From Methylosarcina fibrata AML-C10 (lineage in GTDB: Bacteria > Pseudomonadota > Gammaproteobacteria > Methylococcales > Methylomonadaceae): DNA of 64,000 bases. The notes beneath the pieces are model-generated. The model made no database searches. It saw nothing but the letters and a program-made list of their open reading frames with translations, and was not told the origin of the DNA. Position numbers and translations under genes: made by a program. Positions within the stretch are counted from its first letter, which is position 1. The number at the start of each line of letters is the position of its first letter. The stretch is taken from assembly GCF_000372865.1 (NCBI RefSeq), contig NZ_KB889965.1:2959450-3023449 (forward strand), read 5' to 3'. Positions 16,329 through 24,992 of this stretch are shown one piece after another.

Positions 16329-18776
16329 CTACGAAGCCGCTGCGGAAGGATTCTGCTGCGCCCCCTCCAGCGCCACCTTTAACGCGTCGTCGACGTTTTC
16401 CAGCCAGACAAACCGAAGCTGTTTTCTGACGACGTCGGGTATTTCCTCAAAATCCCGTTGGTTGCGTTTCGGCAGCAGTACGGTTTTGATTCCGGCCCTG
16501 GCGGCGGCGATCACTTTCTCTTTGATGCCGCCGACCGGCAGCACCAATCCTCTGAGACTGATTTCGCCGGTCATGGCGACGTCGCTCGGCACGGTGCGCT
16601 CGGAAAAGGCGGAGTAAAGCGCGGTGAACAGCGCGATGCCGGCGCTGGGCCCGTCCTTGGGGATGGCGCCCGCCGGCACGTGGACGTGCACGTCGCTGTG
16701 CTCGAACAGGTCGGGGTTCAAGCCCAGCGGCTGCGCCCGCGCCTTGACCAGGCTCAGCGCGGCCTGGGCGCTTTCTTTCATGACTTCGCCGAGCTGCCCG
16801 GTCAGGATCAGTTTGCCGTTGCCGGGCAACCGGGTCGCTTCGATGAACAGAATATCGCCGCCGGTCGGCGTCCAGGCCAGCCCCGTGGCGACGCCGGGCA
16901 CACTGGTGCGCATCGCGACTTCGCTTTCGAATTTCCTGGGCCCGAGAATGGCCGGAATCTGCTCGGCGTCGACCCGTTCGTGCTCCGCCTGGCCTTCGGC
17001 GATGCGCATTGCAACGTGGCGGAAGACCGCGCCGATTTCCCGCTCCAGGTTGCGGCAGCCGGCCTCGCGGGTGTATTCCTGAATGATGGTCTCGATGGCG
17101 CGGTCGGTAATGAAGCATTGCTCTTCCGTCAGGCCGTTCGACTCCAGTTGCCGGCGCACCAGATAGCGCCGCGCGATCTGCGCCTTCTCTTCGAGCGTGT
17201 AGCCCGACAGCTCGATGACTTCCATGCGGTCGCGCAAAGGAATCGGAATGCTGTCCAGCACGTTGGCGGTGCCGATGAACATGACGTGGCTCAGGTCGAA
17301 AGCCACCGCCAGATAATTGTCGCGGAAGGTCGAGTTCTGCTCGGGGTCCAGCACTTCCAGCATCGCCGAGGACGGATCGCCGTGAATGCCCGTGCCGAGC
17401 TTGTCCATCTCGTCCAACATGAACACCGGGTTATTGGTGCCGGCCTTGCGGATGCCCTGAATGATGTTGCCGGGCAAGGCGCCGATGTAGGTACGCCGAT
17501 GGCCCCGGATTTCGGCTTCGTCGTGCACGCCGCCCAGGCTGGTGCGGACGAACTCCCGTCCGGTGGCGCGAGCGATGCTGCGGCCCAGCGAAGTTTTGCC
17601 GACGCCCGGAGGGCCGACGAAGCAAAGGATCGGGCTCTTGCCGTTCGGATTCAGCTTGCGCACGGCCAGAAATTCGAGGATGCGCTGCTTGACCTTCTCC
17701 AGGCCGAAATGGTCTTCGTTGAGAATGTCCCGGGCTCTGGCGATGTCGATGTTGGCCGGGCTCGCCACCGACCACGGCAGTTCGGTCAGCCAGTCCAGAT
17801 AGGTGCGCAGCATCGAGTATTCGCCGCTGGCGTCCTGCATGCGCCGCAGCCGGTCGAGTTCCTTGCGCGCGTGTTTTTCCACTTCTTCCGGCATCTTCGC
17901 AGCGGTAATGGCCTGATCGATTTCCTCGATCTCGGCGGCGTTCTCCTCGTCTTCGCCCAGCTCTTTTTGAATGGCTTTCATCTGTTCCCGAAGCACGTAC
18001 TCGCGCTGGCGTTTGCCCATGGTTTCCTGGGTTTGTTCGCTGATCTGGCTGGACAGCTTCAGAACCTCGATGCGGTAATTCATCAGGTCCAGCGCCCTGT
18101 CGAGCCGTTTTTGAACGTCGAACAATTCCAGTATCTGCTGCTTCTCTTCGGCCTTGGTGATCAAAAAGCTGCTGATCAAATCGACCAGCATGCCCGGCGA
18201 AGTCACCGACTGGATCGCGTTGATCAATTCGGCGGGCGCCTGCCGGGACAGGTTCAGGATTTCGGCGGCCTGCTGCTTGAGCGTGACCACACGGGCGTCG
18301 ATGCCCTTGCCGGTCGCCTCGGATTCTTCATATACGTCGATCCTGGCGACCAGAAAAGGATAGCCCGGCAGAAACTCCCTCACCCGGAAGCGCTGCTTGC
18401 CCTGGCAGATGATGTGGTGGTTGCCGTCGGCCGCGGTCAGATACCGCAGGATCTCTGCCACGGTGCCGACTTGGTATAATTGGCCGGGTCCGGGATCCTC
18501 GTCGTTGTCGTTCAATTGCAGCAACAGGCCCACCGGTTTTTCGGAACGGACGGCGTGCTGCACCGCCGCAACCGATTCCTTGCGGCCGATGACCAGCGGC
18601 AGCACGACCTGAGGAAACAGGACGGTGCCGCGCATCGGCACCACGACGAGCGCATCGTCGGGGACGGCCGGAATTTTCCCGAAAACGTCCTGGTCCGACG
18701 GCAAAGCCTGTTTCGGAGCCTCTTCCGAACTCGACAGCGAGTCCAGAATCAGATTTTTAAGATCCTTGATGTTCAT
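16329..18776 (-). CDS. ATP-dependent Lon protease, stress-linked paralogue
   Basis: The 815-residue protein has all Lon parts: an N-terminal substrate-binding domain (from about residue 42, VVVPMRGTVLFPQ), an AAA+ module with Walker [12 protein letters not shown] and Walker B VFMLDEMDKL, and a C-terminal protease domain. That domain has the catalytic Ser in [12 protein letters not shown] and the Lys in VGGIKEKVIAAARAG. It degrades unfolded and regulatory proteins in the cytoplasm. It differs clearly from the second Lon encoded at 58006-60438, and it starts 9 bp after the hsp20 gene, so the two form an operon. This pairing suggests a heat- or stress-specific role. Confidence 0.93.
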   Translation of the reverse strand: MNIKDLKNLILDSLSSSEEAPKQALPSDQDVFGKIPAVPDDALVVVPMRGTVLFPQVVLPLVIGRKESVAAVQHAVRSEKPVGLLLQLNDNDEDPGPGQLYQVGTVAEILRYLTAADGNHHIICQGKQRFRVREFLPGYPFLVARIDVYEESEATGKGIDARVVTLKQQAAEILNLSRQAPAELINAIQSVTSPGMLVDLISSFLITKAEEKQQILELFDVQKRLDRALDLMNYRIEVLKLSSQISEQTQETMGKRQREYVLREQMKAIQKELGEDEENAAEIEEIDQAITAAKMPEEVEKHARKELDRLRRMQDASGEYSMLRTYLDWLTELPWSVASPANIDIARARDILNEDHFGLEKVKQRILEFLAVRKLNPNGKSPILCFVGPPGVGKTSLGRSIARATGREFVRTSLGGVHDEAEIRGHRRTYIGALPGNIIQGIRKAGTNNPVFMLDEMDKLGTGIHGDPSSAMLEVLDPEQNSTFRDNYLAVAFDLSHVMFIGTANVLDSIPIPLRDRMEVIELSGYTLEEKAQIARRYLVRRQLESNGLTEEQCFITDRAIETIIQEYTREAGCRNLEREIGAVFRHVAMRIAEGQAEHERVDAEQIPAILGPRKFESEVAMRTSVPGVATGLAWTPTGGDILFIEATRLPGNGKLILTGQLGEVMKESAQAALSLVKARAQPLGLNPDLFEHSDVHVHVPAGAIPKDGPSAGIALFTALYSAFSERTVPSDVAMTGEISLRGLVLPVGGIKEKVIAAARAGIKTVLLPKRNQRDFEEIPDVVRKQLRFVWLENVDDALKVALEGAQQNPSAAAS

Positions 18777-18785
18777 AAAAATCCG

Positions 18786-19187
18786 TTACATTTTTCGCAA
18801 GGTAAGGAGCAGGCACCCCTGAATCAGTTCATGGGTTCCCAGTTCAAAATCGCCTTCGGGAAGTTCGATAGACCGCTCAAAACGCCCGTAAGGAATTTCC
18901 AGCCGCAGGATTCGAGCTTCCGTTCGGATCGGCAGATTGCGCTCTCCCTGAATATGGATCCGGTTGTCTTCCAGAGCGATGCGAACATCCTCGGGGCTGA
19001 CTCCGGGCAAAGCCATCATGATGATGAATTCCTCCGCGGTCTCGTAAACATCGATCGGCGGTTCCCAGGTGAGCCGCTGCACCGGCCGCGCCGACGGCCT
19101 GAAAAACTGCCGATGCAGCCGATCGGCCCGGTCGAGCATTTCACAGGCTTCCGCCCACATCAGTAATTCAAGATCGCGTAATGGCAT
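18786..19187 (-). CDS. Hsp20/alpha-crystallin small heat shock protein
   Basis: The 133-residue product has an alpha-crystallin domain from about residue 42 (PPIDVYETAEEFIIMMALPG) through VRIALEDNRIHIQGER to IPYGRFERSIELPEG. Such proteins hold unfolding polypeptides in a refoldable state. The usual C-terminal I-x-I/V anchor is not evident, and the protein ends LLLTLRKM, so the C-terminal tail is short. It is transcribed just ahead of lon, linking holdase and protease. A sigma-70-like promoter lies upstream; no clear heat-shock sigma site was recognised. Confidence 0.88.
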   Translation of the reverse strand: MPLRDLELLMWAEACEMLDRADRLHRQFFRPSARPVQRLTWEPPIDVYETAEEFIIMMALPGVSPEDVRIALEDNRIHIQGERNLPIRTEARILRLEIPYGRFERSIELPEGDFELGTHELIQGCLLLTLRKM

Positions 19188-19218
19188 GTACGTTAGTCCT
19201 ACGATGAGCTGATAAGTT

Positions 19219-19247
19219 TATTTACTGCCCTTCTTCGCGTTTTTCAA
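19219..19247 (-). promoter_or_regulatory. Putative promoter of the hsp20-lon operon
   Basis: On the minus strand TTGAAA (19247-19242) and TAAATA (19224-19219) are separated by 17 bp, a good sigma-70 layout about 30 bp before the hsp20 start. The remainder of the 19188-19508 gap shows nothing else clear. Confidence 0.45.
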
Positions 19248-19508
19248 CAGCCCGCAACCATGCAATAAAGACAACCCGATACTCGGAGTGAGGCCCGTCC
19301 CGGATGGCAGGAAGACGGTTTGGCCACAGTACGCGTTTTTCTCAAAGATGCTCGAAACTGTCCATGGCGTTGCCAAGCCGCGGTGTGCCCTCCCATGACC
19401 GTAATTAAACGATTGGACCCGCCGAAAGGACGTTTTTATCCGTCTCTTTCATCAATCCTTTGTAAGCCCGCACAAAACTTTAAACCCGACCGCATCGATA
19501 AAGCGGTT

Positions 19509-20069
19509 TCACGGATACACGATAGTGGCCTGAGGACTCTCTTCGTCAGGACTTTCCTTGCTGATGGCTTCTTCGACGAAACGGACTTCGTCGCCCACCA
19601 GAAGAGCCTCGAAGCCTTTGCCAACCACGCTGTTTCGATGAAAATAAACTTCACGGCCGTCCTCGGCTTCAATAAAACCGTGGTCCCGTTCCGGAACCAG
19701 GCGAATCACGACGCCGTTCGTCTGCAAATTGTGCGTTTTCACTTCGCCGCGCTGAATGCGGGCATAGTCTTCGAGTTGCCTGGACGCGGCATTAAAAGCA
19801 TCCCGTATCGCAACATAGGCATCCTCATGCTCTTTGCGGTCGTGATGATCCCGGCTGACCACAATTTCCCGGTTCGGCGTCGTGATGTCGATACGGACAT
19901 GATATTGATTCCCCTGGTGGTGATGCCGGTGGTCGGCTTCCACGGCCACCCGGCAGCTCATAATGTGCGAATGAAATTTTTCGAGTTTATTGACTTTTTC
20001 ACGAATTCGGGCCTCGACGGCTTCGGAAGGAGGAATACCACGAAAAATGATCTGTAATGGGATTTGCAT
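19509..20069 (-). CDS. HPF/RaiA ribosome-associated protein fused to a cold-shock domain
   Basis: Residues 1 to about 110 form a ribosome-hibernation (HPF/RaiA, S30AE) domain: LQIIFRGIPPSEAVEARIRE, a histidine-rich DHRHHHQGNQYHVRIDI strand, and AYVAIRDAFNAASRQLEDY. From about residue 115 a cold-shock-like OB domain follows, with GVVIRLVPERDHGFIEAEDG and EVYFHRNSV (the RNP-type FHRN motif). The protein probably binds ribosomes when growth slows, and the second domain may add RNA contact. It lacks the dimerising C-terminal domain of long HPF. It is upstream of hsp20-lon on the same strand with about 320 bp between, so separate transcription is likely. Confidence 0.85.
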   Translation of the reverse strand: MQIPLQIIFRGIPPSEAVEARIREKVNKLEKFHSHIMSCRVAVEADHRHHHQGNQYHVRIDITTPNREIVVSRDHHDRKEHEDAYVAIRDAFNAASRQLEDYARIQRGEVKTHNLQTNGVVIRLVPERDHGFIEAEDGREVYFHRNSVVGKGFEALLVGDEVRFVEEAISKESPDEESPQATIVYP

Positions 20070-20135
20070 GTCACTGTACCTATGAATAAAGTTGTGTTTG
20101 CTGAGCAGATTTTAAGTCGTCGGCGCATGGAGGGT

Positions 20136-20264
20136 ATCGTAAAAGCTCCCTCTCCCCGTGGGAGAGGGTCGGGGTGAGGGGGAAAATAAAGTAACACATT
20201 GATTTATACCCCTCTCCCTGCCCTCTCCCCTCGGGGAGAGGGTTCTGTATTGATTTTTACGACA
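20136..20264. repeat. Palindromic, MITE-like repeat
   Basis: CTCCCTCTCCCCGTGGGAGA from 20147 and an inverted CTCTCCCCTCGGGGAGAGGG ending near 20242 form two strong hairpins, bounded by CGTAAAA (from 20138) and TTTTACG (near 20257) as short inverted ends. It contains no gene. The rest of the 20070-20513 gap shows no gene either. Confidence 0.6.
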
Positions 20265-20479
20265 GCCTCGCATGCAAAACGGATCCGGTCGGTTCGAATG
20301 GCGAGACGTAGACAAGATTATTACCAGATTCTAATACCATAGCGCGTGCCTTTATCTCCACCCATCGATTGCACAGCCGATTGGGCCACATTCTTCTGTC
20401 TCGATTCCTTCTACTGGAGGTCTCATCTCCAGTGTCGAAAGACGGTTTATCTTAAATGGATTTTGATTTGAGTTGCAAT

Positions 20480-20515
20480 GAATTCCGGCGGGCATTTCTC
20501 GCTCCGCCGGAATTC
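20480..20515. repeat. Perfect 12-bp hairpin at the decarboxylase stop codon
   Basis: GAATTCCGGCGG (20480-20491) and CCGCCGGAATTC (20504-20515) are exact complements with a 12-nt loop. The gene's stop codon lies in one arm. No T-run follows on the minus strand, so it may protect the 3' end or stop transcription weakly. Confidence 0.55.
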
Positions 20516-21839
20516 AAAAACCCGGCGGGTCTTTCTCGAGATCGTCCAGAAATTCCGTCAGCACGCCCCGATCGGCATGCGGCATGATCACCACGTGCGC
20601 ATAATCCAGCCGCTGCGAGCCGATCGTCAGATGCATCGTGGCCAGTGAATATTTTTTCACCAGCCGGTCGCTCGGCCTTCGGAAAAAAACGGTGTTGGAC
20701 AGATCGTTCATGCGCGCCGGCTGCCAGCCGGAAAAGCGGGACTGCATCCGCTCCATCAGCCAGGACGTGTTCGCCAACATCGATCGTGCGTCTCTTGCCA
20801 GTCTTTCCTGCGCTTCGGGCGTCGAAAAATAATAAAACTCCGCCGGCTTGACCGCATCCCGGGAGCAGGTGATCGTGCCCGGCACTTGGTGGATGTATTC
20901 GGGGTCGTGAATGCGGCCGAACAGTTCGTTAAATTCCTCGAACCGGCTTTTTGTCGTGATGAACAAACCGGCCGGCGCCGGAAATCCGAAAAACTTGTGG
21001 CAGGATACCGCAATGGAATCGTAACGCGGCGTGCCGGGATCGGCCGTGCTCCGATAAGCCACTTCTCCGGCATGAGCCGTAAAGGGAAGATAGCCCCCGA
21101 ACAGAGCGGCATCCAGATGCAGATAATAAGAATGCCCCTTGAGCGCCTGCCGAATCCGGTCAAGGGAATCGACGGCTCCCTTGAAAGTAGTGCCGACGGT
21201 GGCCACCACCAGCGCCGGACGGGAAACGTTGTCGGCCAGCTTCCGTTCGAGATCGGACGGATCCATGCCGCCGTCGGGCAGCGTATCGACGAATACGGCG
21301 TCGAGCCCCAGCAAATCTCTCAGGATCTGGATCGAGTAATGCGCTTCCCGGGTGAAATACACCTTGGGCAATTTGCCGGTACGCCCTTGCAGAAGAGTCC
21401 GCCCCATGTACATGCCGTGCATGTTGCTGTCGGTGCCGCTGTGCGACAAAAAGCCCCAGATGTCCTGCGGCGGGAAAGCATACAGCTTGCTCATTCCGGC
21501 AATGAGCTCGCGCTCCAGATCGTGGGTATTGTAAGGAATGGCGCTTTCCTTGTACGGATTGCCGACATTGTTGTAGGCAAATTGGCCGATGCCCACCGAC
21601 TGCAACTCTTGCCGCCAGGCAAAAAATTCTTCGGAGGGCATGGTCAAGTTGACCGGGTAACCCAGAAAACGGTTTTTCAGCCGGGCCAGCCCGGCCTTGT
21701 TTGCCAGCGACGGATGGACGGTTCCGGAAGAATGTGCGTCCCGATCGGCCGGGTCTTCAAGAAAGGGAGGCGTGCATCCGGTTGCTGCCGTGAGCAGCCC
21801 TGCTGTGCTGTAACCCAGAAATCGACGACGTGTCAGCAT
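20514..21839 (-). CDS. Tat-signal, lipoprotein-like PLP decarboxylase (histidine decarboxylase-like)
   Basis: The 441-residue protein has the group II PLP-decarboxylase core of histidine decarboxylases: SHSGTDSNMHGMYMGR, the cofactor-contacting VATVGTTFKGAVD, the Asp in HLDAALFGG, and the PLP lysine in SCHKFFGFPAPAG. Unusually, it begins MLTRRRFLGYSTAGLLTAAT followed by GC. This combines a twin-arginine motif with a plausible lipobox Cys near residue 22, so the folded, cofactor-loaded enzyme may be exported and lipid-anchored. The substrate is not proven; amino acid specificity cannot be read from motifs alone. It has no decarboxylation partner such as an antiporter nearby. Confidence 0.85.
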   Translation of the reverse strand: MLTRRRFLGYSTAGLLTAATGCTPPFLEDPADRDAHSSGTVHPSLANKAGLARLKNRFLGYPVNLTMPSEEFFAWRQELQSVGIGQFAYNNVGNPYKESAIPYNTHDLERELIAGMSKLYAFPPQDIWGFLSHSGTDSNMHGMYMGRTLLQGRTGKLPKVYFTREAHYSIQILRDLLGLDAVFVDTLPDGGMDPSDLERKLADNVSRPALVVATVGTTFKGAVDSLDRIRQALKGHSYYLHLDAALFGGYLPFTAHAGEVAYRSTADPGTPRYDSIAVSCHKFFGFPAPAGLFITTKSRFEEFNELFGRIHDPEYIHQVPGTITCSRDAVKPAEFYYFSTPEAQERLARDARSMLANTSWLMERMQSRFSGWQPARMNDLSNTVFFRRPSDRLVKKYSLATMHLTIGSQRLDYAHVVIMPHADRGVLTEFLDDLEKDPPGF

Positions 21840-21983
21840 AATACTCCGTGTATTGATTTATCCGGCCGAGTTCCCGGGCCGGCTGAAGAGCCTGCAAGTT
21901 CTCGGGGACTCGACCCCGGCGCAAGGAAAACGCTCTCGGTCGGCCCGGGAGGCAGGCCAGGGAGAGTGCCGGGAATTATACAA

Positions 21984-24848
21984 TCAAAGCTTCCCGGAGC
22001 GGAAAAAAGAGACGGCTTTTCTCAGCAACTTCCGCATTTCTTCCAGCACCAGTACGGACGCCGCAACGCCGCCGGCCGTCAGCCAGTCCGAAAGGCTTAA
22101 TTCGGTGGTGCGGAATATGAGCTGCGCGGGCGGCCAGTGGGTGGCGATGAATTGTAGAATAACGACGCCTAAAATCGACAGCCAGAGCATTTTATTGGCA
22201 AAAAACTGCTCGTTAAAGGCCGTTTCCCGCTCCGAGCGCGCATTAAATACGTTAAATACCTGAAATAGCACAAAGGTAGTAAAAGCCAGCGTTTTCGCAT
22301 GAGCCTCATCGCCGTTCAGCAAATCGTGATAGAGAACGCCTAAGGTGCCGACGGCCATGGTCAGGCCGTAAGCAAACAGATTGCCGAAACGGCGCCAGGA
22401 AAGAATACGCGCCTCGGTAGCGCGCGGCGGCTCGGACATGGTGCCGTCGCGACACGGGTCGATGCCCAGCGACATCGCGGGCGGCCCGTCCATGATGATG
22501 TTGATCCAGAGCAACTGCACCGCGCTGAACGGCAGCGGCAGCGCCAGCAACGGCGCCGAAGCCACGGTCAGAATGGCCCCGATGTTGGTCGACAACTGAA
22601 ACCGGATGAACTTCACCATATTCTCGTAAATAACCCGTCCTTCCCGGACCGCTCTCACGATCGTGGCGAAATTGTCGTCGGCCAGCACCATCGTTGCGGC
22701 TTCCTTGGCGACATGAGTCCCGGTAATGCCCATGGCGATGCCGATATCGGCAGTTTTCAGCGCCGGGGCATCGTTCACGCCGTCGCCGGTCATTGCGACG
22801 ATATGGCCTTCGGCTTTCAGTGCCTGAATGATCCGGACTTTTTGTTCCGGGGCGGTGCGCGCAAAGACGGCAATCCCGTCGATCAGGGCGGACAAACTGC
22901 GGTCGTCGAGAGCGGCCAGCTCGCTGCCTTCGATCACTCGGCCCGACAAGCCCAGTTCTTTCGCAATCGCGCTTGCGGTTATTTTCTGGTCGCCGGTAAT
23001 CATCTTGATCCGGATCCCGGCGCGATGGCAAAGCCGGATAGCCTGCCTCGCTTCCTGCCGGGGAGGATCCATCAAGCCGATCAGGCCGAGGAAAGTCAGA
23101 TCCTCGATGTATTGAAACAGATCGCCCTCGTGCTCGAAATCGTGCAAAAGCAGTGTTCTCTCCGCGACCCCGATGACGCGCAGGCCGGTCTCTGCCATCC
23201 GTTCGTTTTGCGCCAACAGTGCTTCTGGCCGCATCGGCATAGGCTCGCCTTCTTCACCGGCGGCAAAACGGCACATTCGGATCAAGACTTCCGGCGCGCC
23301 TTTGATGAATAGCCGGATCTTTTCATCCTGCCGATGAAAAGTGGCCATAAATTTATGGGCCGCATCGAAAGGCAGTTCGGCCAGGCGCGGCCATTGGAAT
23401 GCAATCTCTTCGTTGTCGATGTCGCCTTTGGCCGCCAGCACCAGCAATGCCGCTTCCATCGGATCGCCCAGCGCCCGGTTTTCCCGGACGTGGCTGTTGT
23501 TGCACAAGACCAGCGGGAGCAACAAGCGGCTGAGGTCGGACGGCGCTTTTTCTCCGTCCGCCGGGCGAATCTCGCCGTCCGGTCGGTAGCCGCTGCCGGT
23601 CACGCGAAAGTTCCGCCCTTGGTAAAAGACGGAGCGTGCGGTCATTTCATTCAGCGTCAGGGTTCCGGTTTTGTCGGTGCAGATGACGGTTGTGCAGCCC
23701 AGCGTTTCCACCGCAGCCAGCCGTTTGACGATGGCGTGCTGCCGCGCCATCCGATGCAGTCCCAGAGCCAGGGTCACGGTCACCACCGTGGGCAATCCCT
23801 CCGGAATTGAGGCCACAGCCAGGGCGATGGAGGTAAAGGCGGTCTGGAGAAGTTCCTCGCCCCGCAACAGATTAACGGTAAACAACAACCCGATGACCGA
23901 AAGCGCGATCGCGGCCATGCGCTTGCCGAGCCCGTCGAGCTGCCGTTGCAAAGGCGTCGCGGCGTCTTCCGATTGCGCCAAAAGACCGGCCAGTTTGCCG
24001 ATTTCGGTCGCCATGCCGGTCTCGGTCACGATCATTTCGGCGCGCCCGCGGGTCACGGCATTGTTCATGTAGAGCATGTTGCTGCGTTCGGCCAGCGGCA
24101 GGGAAATCGAAGCCAACGCCTGGCTCTGCTTGGCGACGGGCAGCGATTCGCCGGTCAGAGAGGATTCGTCCACTTCCAGCGCGTGAGCGCAGAGTATGCG
24201 GCCATCGGCCGGAATCTTGTCGCCGGCCTTGAGCATGACGACGTCCCCCGGCACCAGCAAATCGGCGGCCAGGGACTGGCTGCGGCCGTCACGGCGCACT
24301 TCGGTCTGCAAGGCCAGCATTTTTTTTAATGCCGCCAGCGATTTTTCCGCCTGAAACTCCTGATAAAATCCCAATAGCGCATTAATCAAAATGACCACCA
24401 GGATGACCGCGCCGTCCTGAAGGTCGCCCACGAAGGCGGCCAGCGCCGAAGCGGCCATCAGGACCAGAATGAGAACGCTCTTGAACTGCGAAAAAAACAG
24501 CAGCCAGGGCGACCGGGCGGGCGCTTCCGCCAATCGGTTGGGGCCGAAACGCTGCCGGCGCGCAGCCGCCTCGGCTTGCGTCAAACCGCCGGACGGATCG
24601 GAAGCCAGCGCCGCCGCTACCCGGTCGAGCGGCATCGTATGCCAGTCGGGCCGTTCCGGCTCTTTTGCGGCGGCGATCGGTGGTTGCCCCGGCGGTACCG
24701 GCCGCCCGGCCCCGAGCCGGTGGCGGCAGGCTCGATAAAGCCGGGACACCGCCCAGGAAATCAATACCGCTCCGGCAGCGATCAGCAATGCGGCTAACGA
24801 AATAACGGCTATCGCCGTCAGTAAATGGCTTGCGATGGGGTCTTGCAT
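21984..24848 (-). CDS. P2A-type calcium-transporting ATPase
   Basis: The 954-residue pump has a cytoplasmic N-terminal cation-ATPase domain (WHTMPLDRVAAALASDPSGG), TGES in the actuator, IPEGLPTVVTVTLALG in M4, the phosphorylated Asp in CTDKTGTLTLNEMT, MTGDGVNDAPALK, and the M6 stretch NIIMDGPPAMSLG. The PEGLP and M6 patterns resemble PMR1/SPCA-type calcium or manganese pumps. An extra hydrophobic helix with a linker lies ahead of the canonical start (residues 8-35). The ATG at 24848 is chosen; an in-frame ATG at 24941 exists and neither has a good ribosome site. The two-component genes lie just upstream on the same strand. Confidence 0.88.
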   Translation of the reverse strand: MQDPIASHLLTAIAVISLAALLIAAGAVLISWAVSRLYRACRHRLGAGRPVPPGQPPIAAAKEPERPDWHTMPLDRVAAALASDPSGGLTQAEAAARRQRFGPNRLAEAPARSPWLLFFSQFKSVLILVLMAASALAAFVGDLQDGAVILVVILINALLGFYQEFQAEKSLAALKKMLALQTEVRRDGRSQSLAADLLVPGDVVMLKAGDKIPADGRILCAHALEVDESSLTGESLPVAKQSQALASISLPLAERSNMLYMNNAVTRGRAEMIVTETGMATEIGKLAGLLAQSEDAATPLQRQLDGLGKRMAAIALSVIGLLFTVNLLRGEELLQTAFTSIALAVASIPEGLPTVVTVTLALGLHRMARQHAIVKRLAAVETLGCTTVICTDKTGTLTLNEMTARSVFYQGRNFRVTGSGYRPDGEIRPADGEKAPSDLSRLLLPLVLCNNSHVRENRALGDPMEAALLVLAAKGDIDNEEIAFQWPRLAELPFDAAHKFMATFHRQDEKIRLFIKGAPEVLIRMCRFAAGEEGEPMPMRPEALLAQNERMAETGLRVIGVAERTLLLHDFEHEGDLFQYIEDLTFLGLIGLMDPPRQEARQAIRLCHRAGIRIKMITGDQKITASAIAKELGLSGRVIEGSELAALDDRSLSALIDGIAVFARTAPEQKVRIIQALKAEGHIVAMTGDGVNDAPALKTADIGIAMGITGTHVAKEAATMVLADDNFATIVRAVREGRVIYENMVKFIRFQLSTNIGAILTVASAPLLALPLPFSAVQLLWINIIMDGPPAMSLGIDPCRDGTMSEPPRATEARILSWRRFGNLFAYGLTMAVGTLGVLYHDLLNGDEAHAKTLAFTTFVLFQVFNVFNARSERETAFNEQFFANKMLWLSILGVVILQFIATHWPPAQLIFRTTELSLSDWLTAGGVAASVLVLEEMRKLLRKAVSFFRSGKL

Positions 24849-24992
24849 AGCTGGGAAAGCACTCCGGTTAAGATCGAATGATTGCTTTTGACTTTGCGCG
24901 GACTCGTTCTGCGGCAAGGCCGGCCATGGCCATCGGAACATTCGTCGCCGCGAAGGTGAGCAGGAAAACCATTGGACAGAAAGCGAACCGCT

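Noticed and set aside
16458-18479. 673-codon open frame on the plus strand opposite the hsp20-linked lon gene
   Set aside because: It is a shadow of the lon codon pattern; it has no recognised motif, and the minus strand codes a complete Lon protease.
20480-20515. Canonical rho-independent terminator for the decarboxylase gene
   Set aside because: The hairpin is strong but no T-run follows it on the gene's strand; it was reported as a hairpin only.
7060-21940. AGGAAAACGCTCTCG shared between about 7060 and 21926
   Set aside because: A 15-base match between two sites in a 64-kb window is expected by chance and the flanks do not align well.
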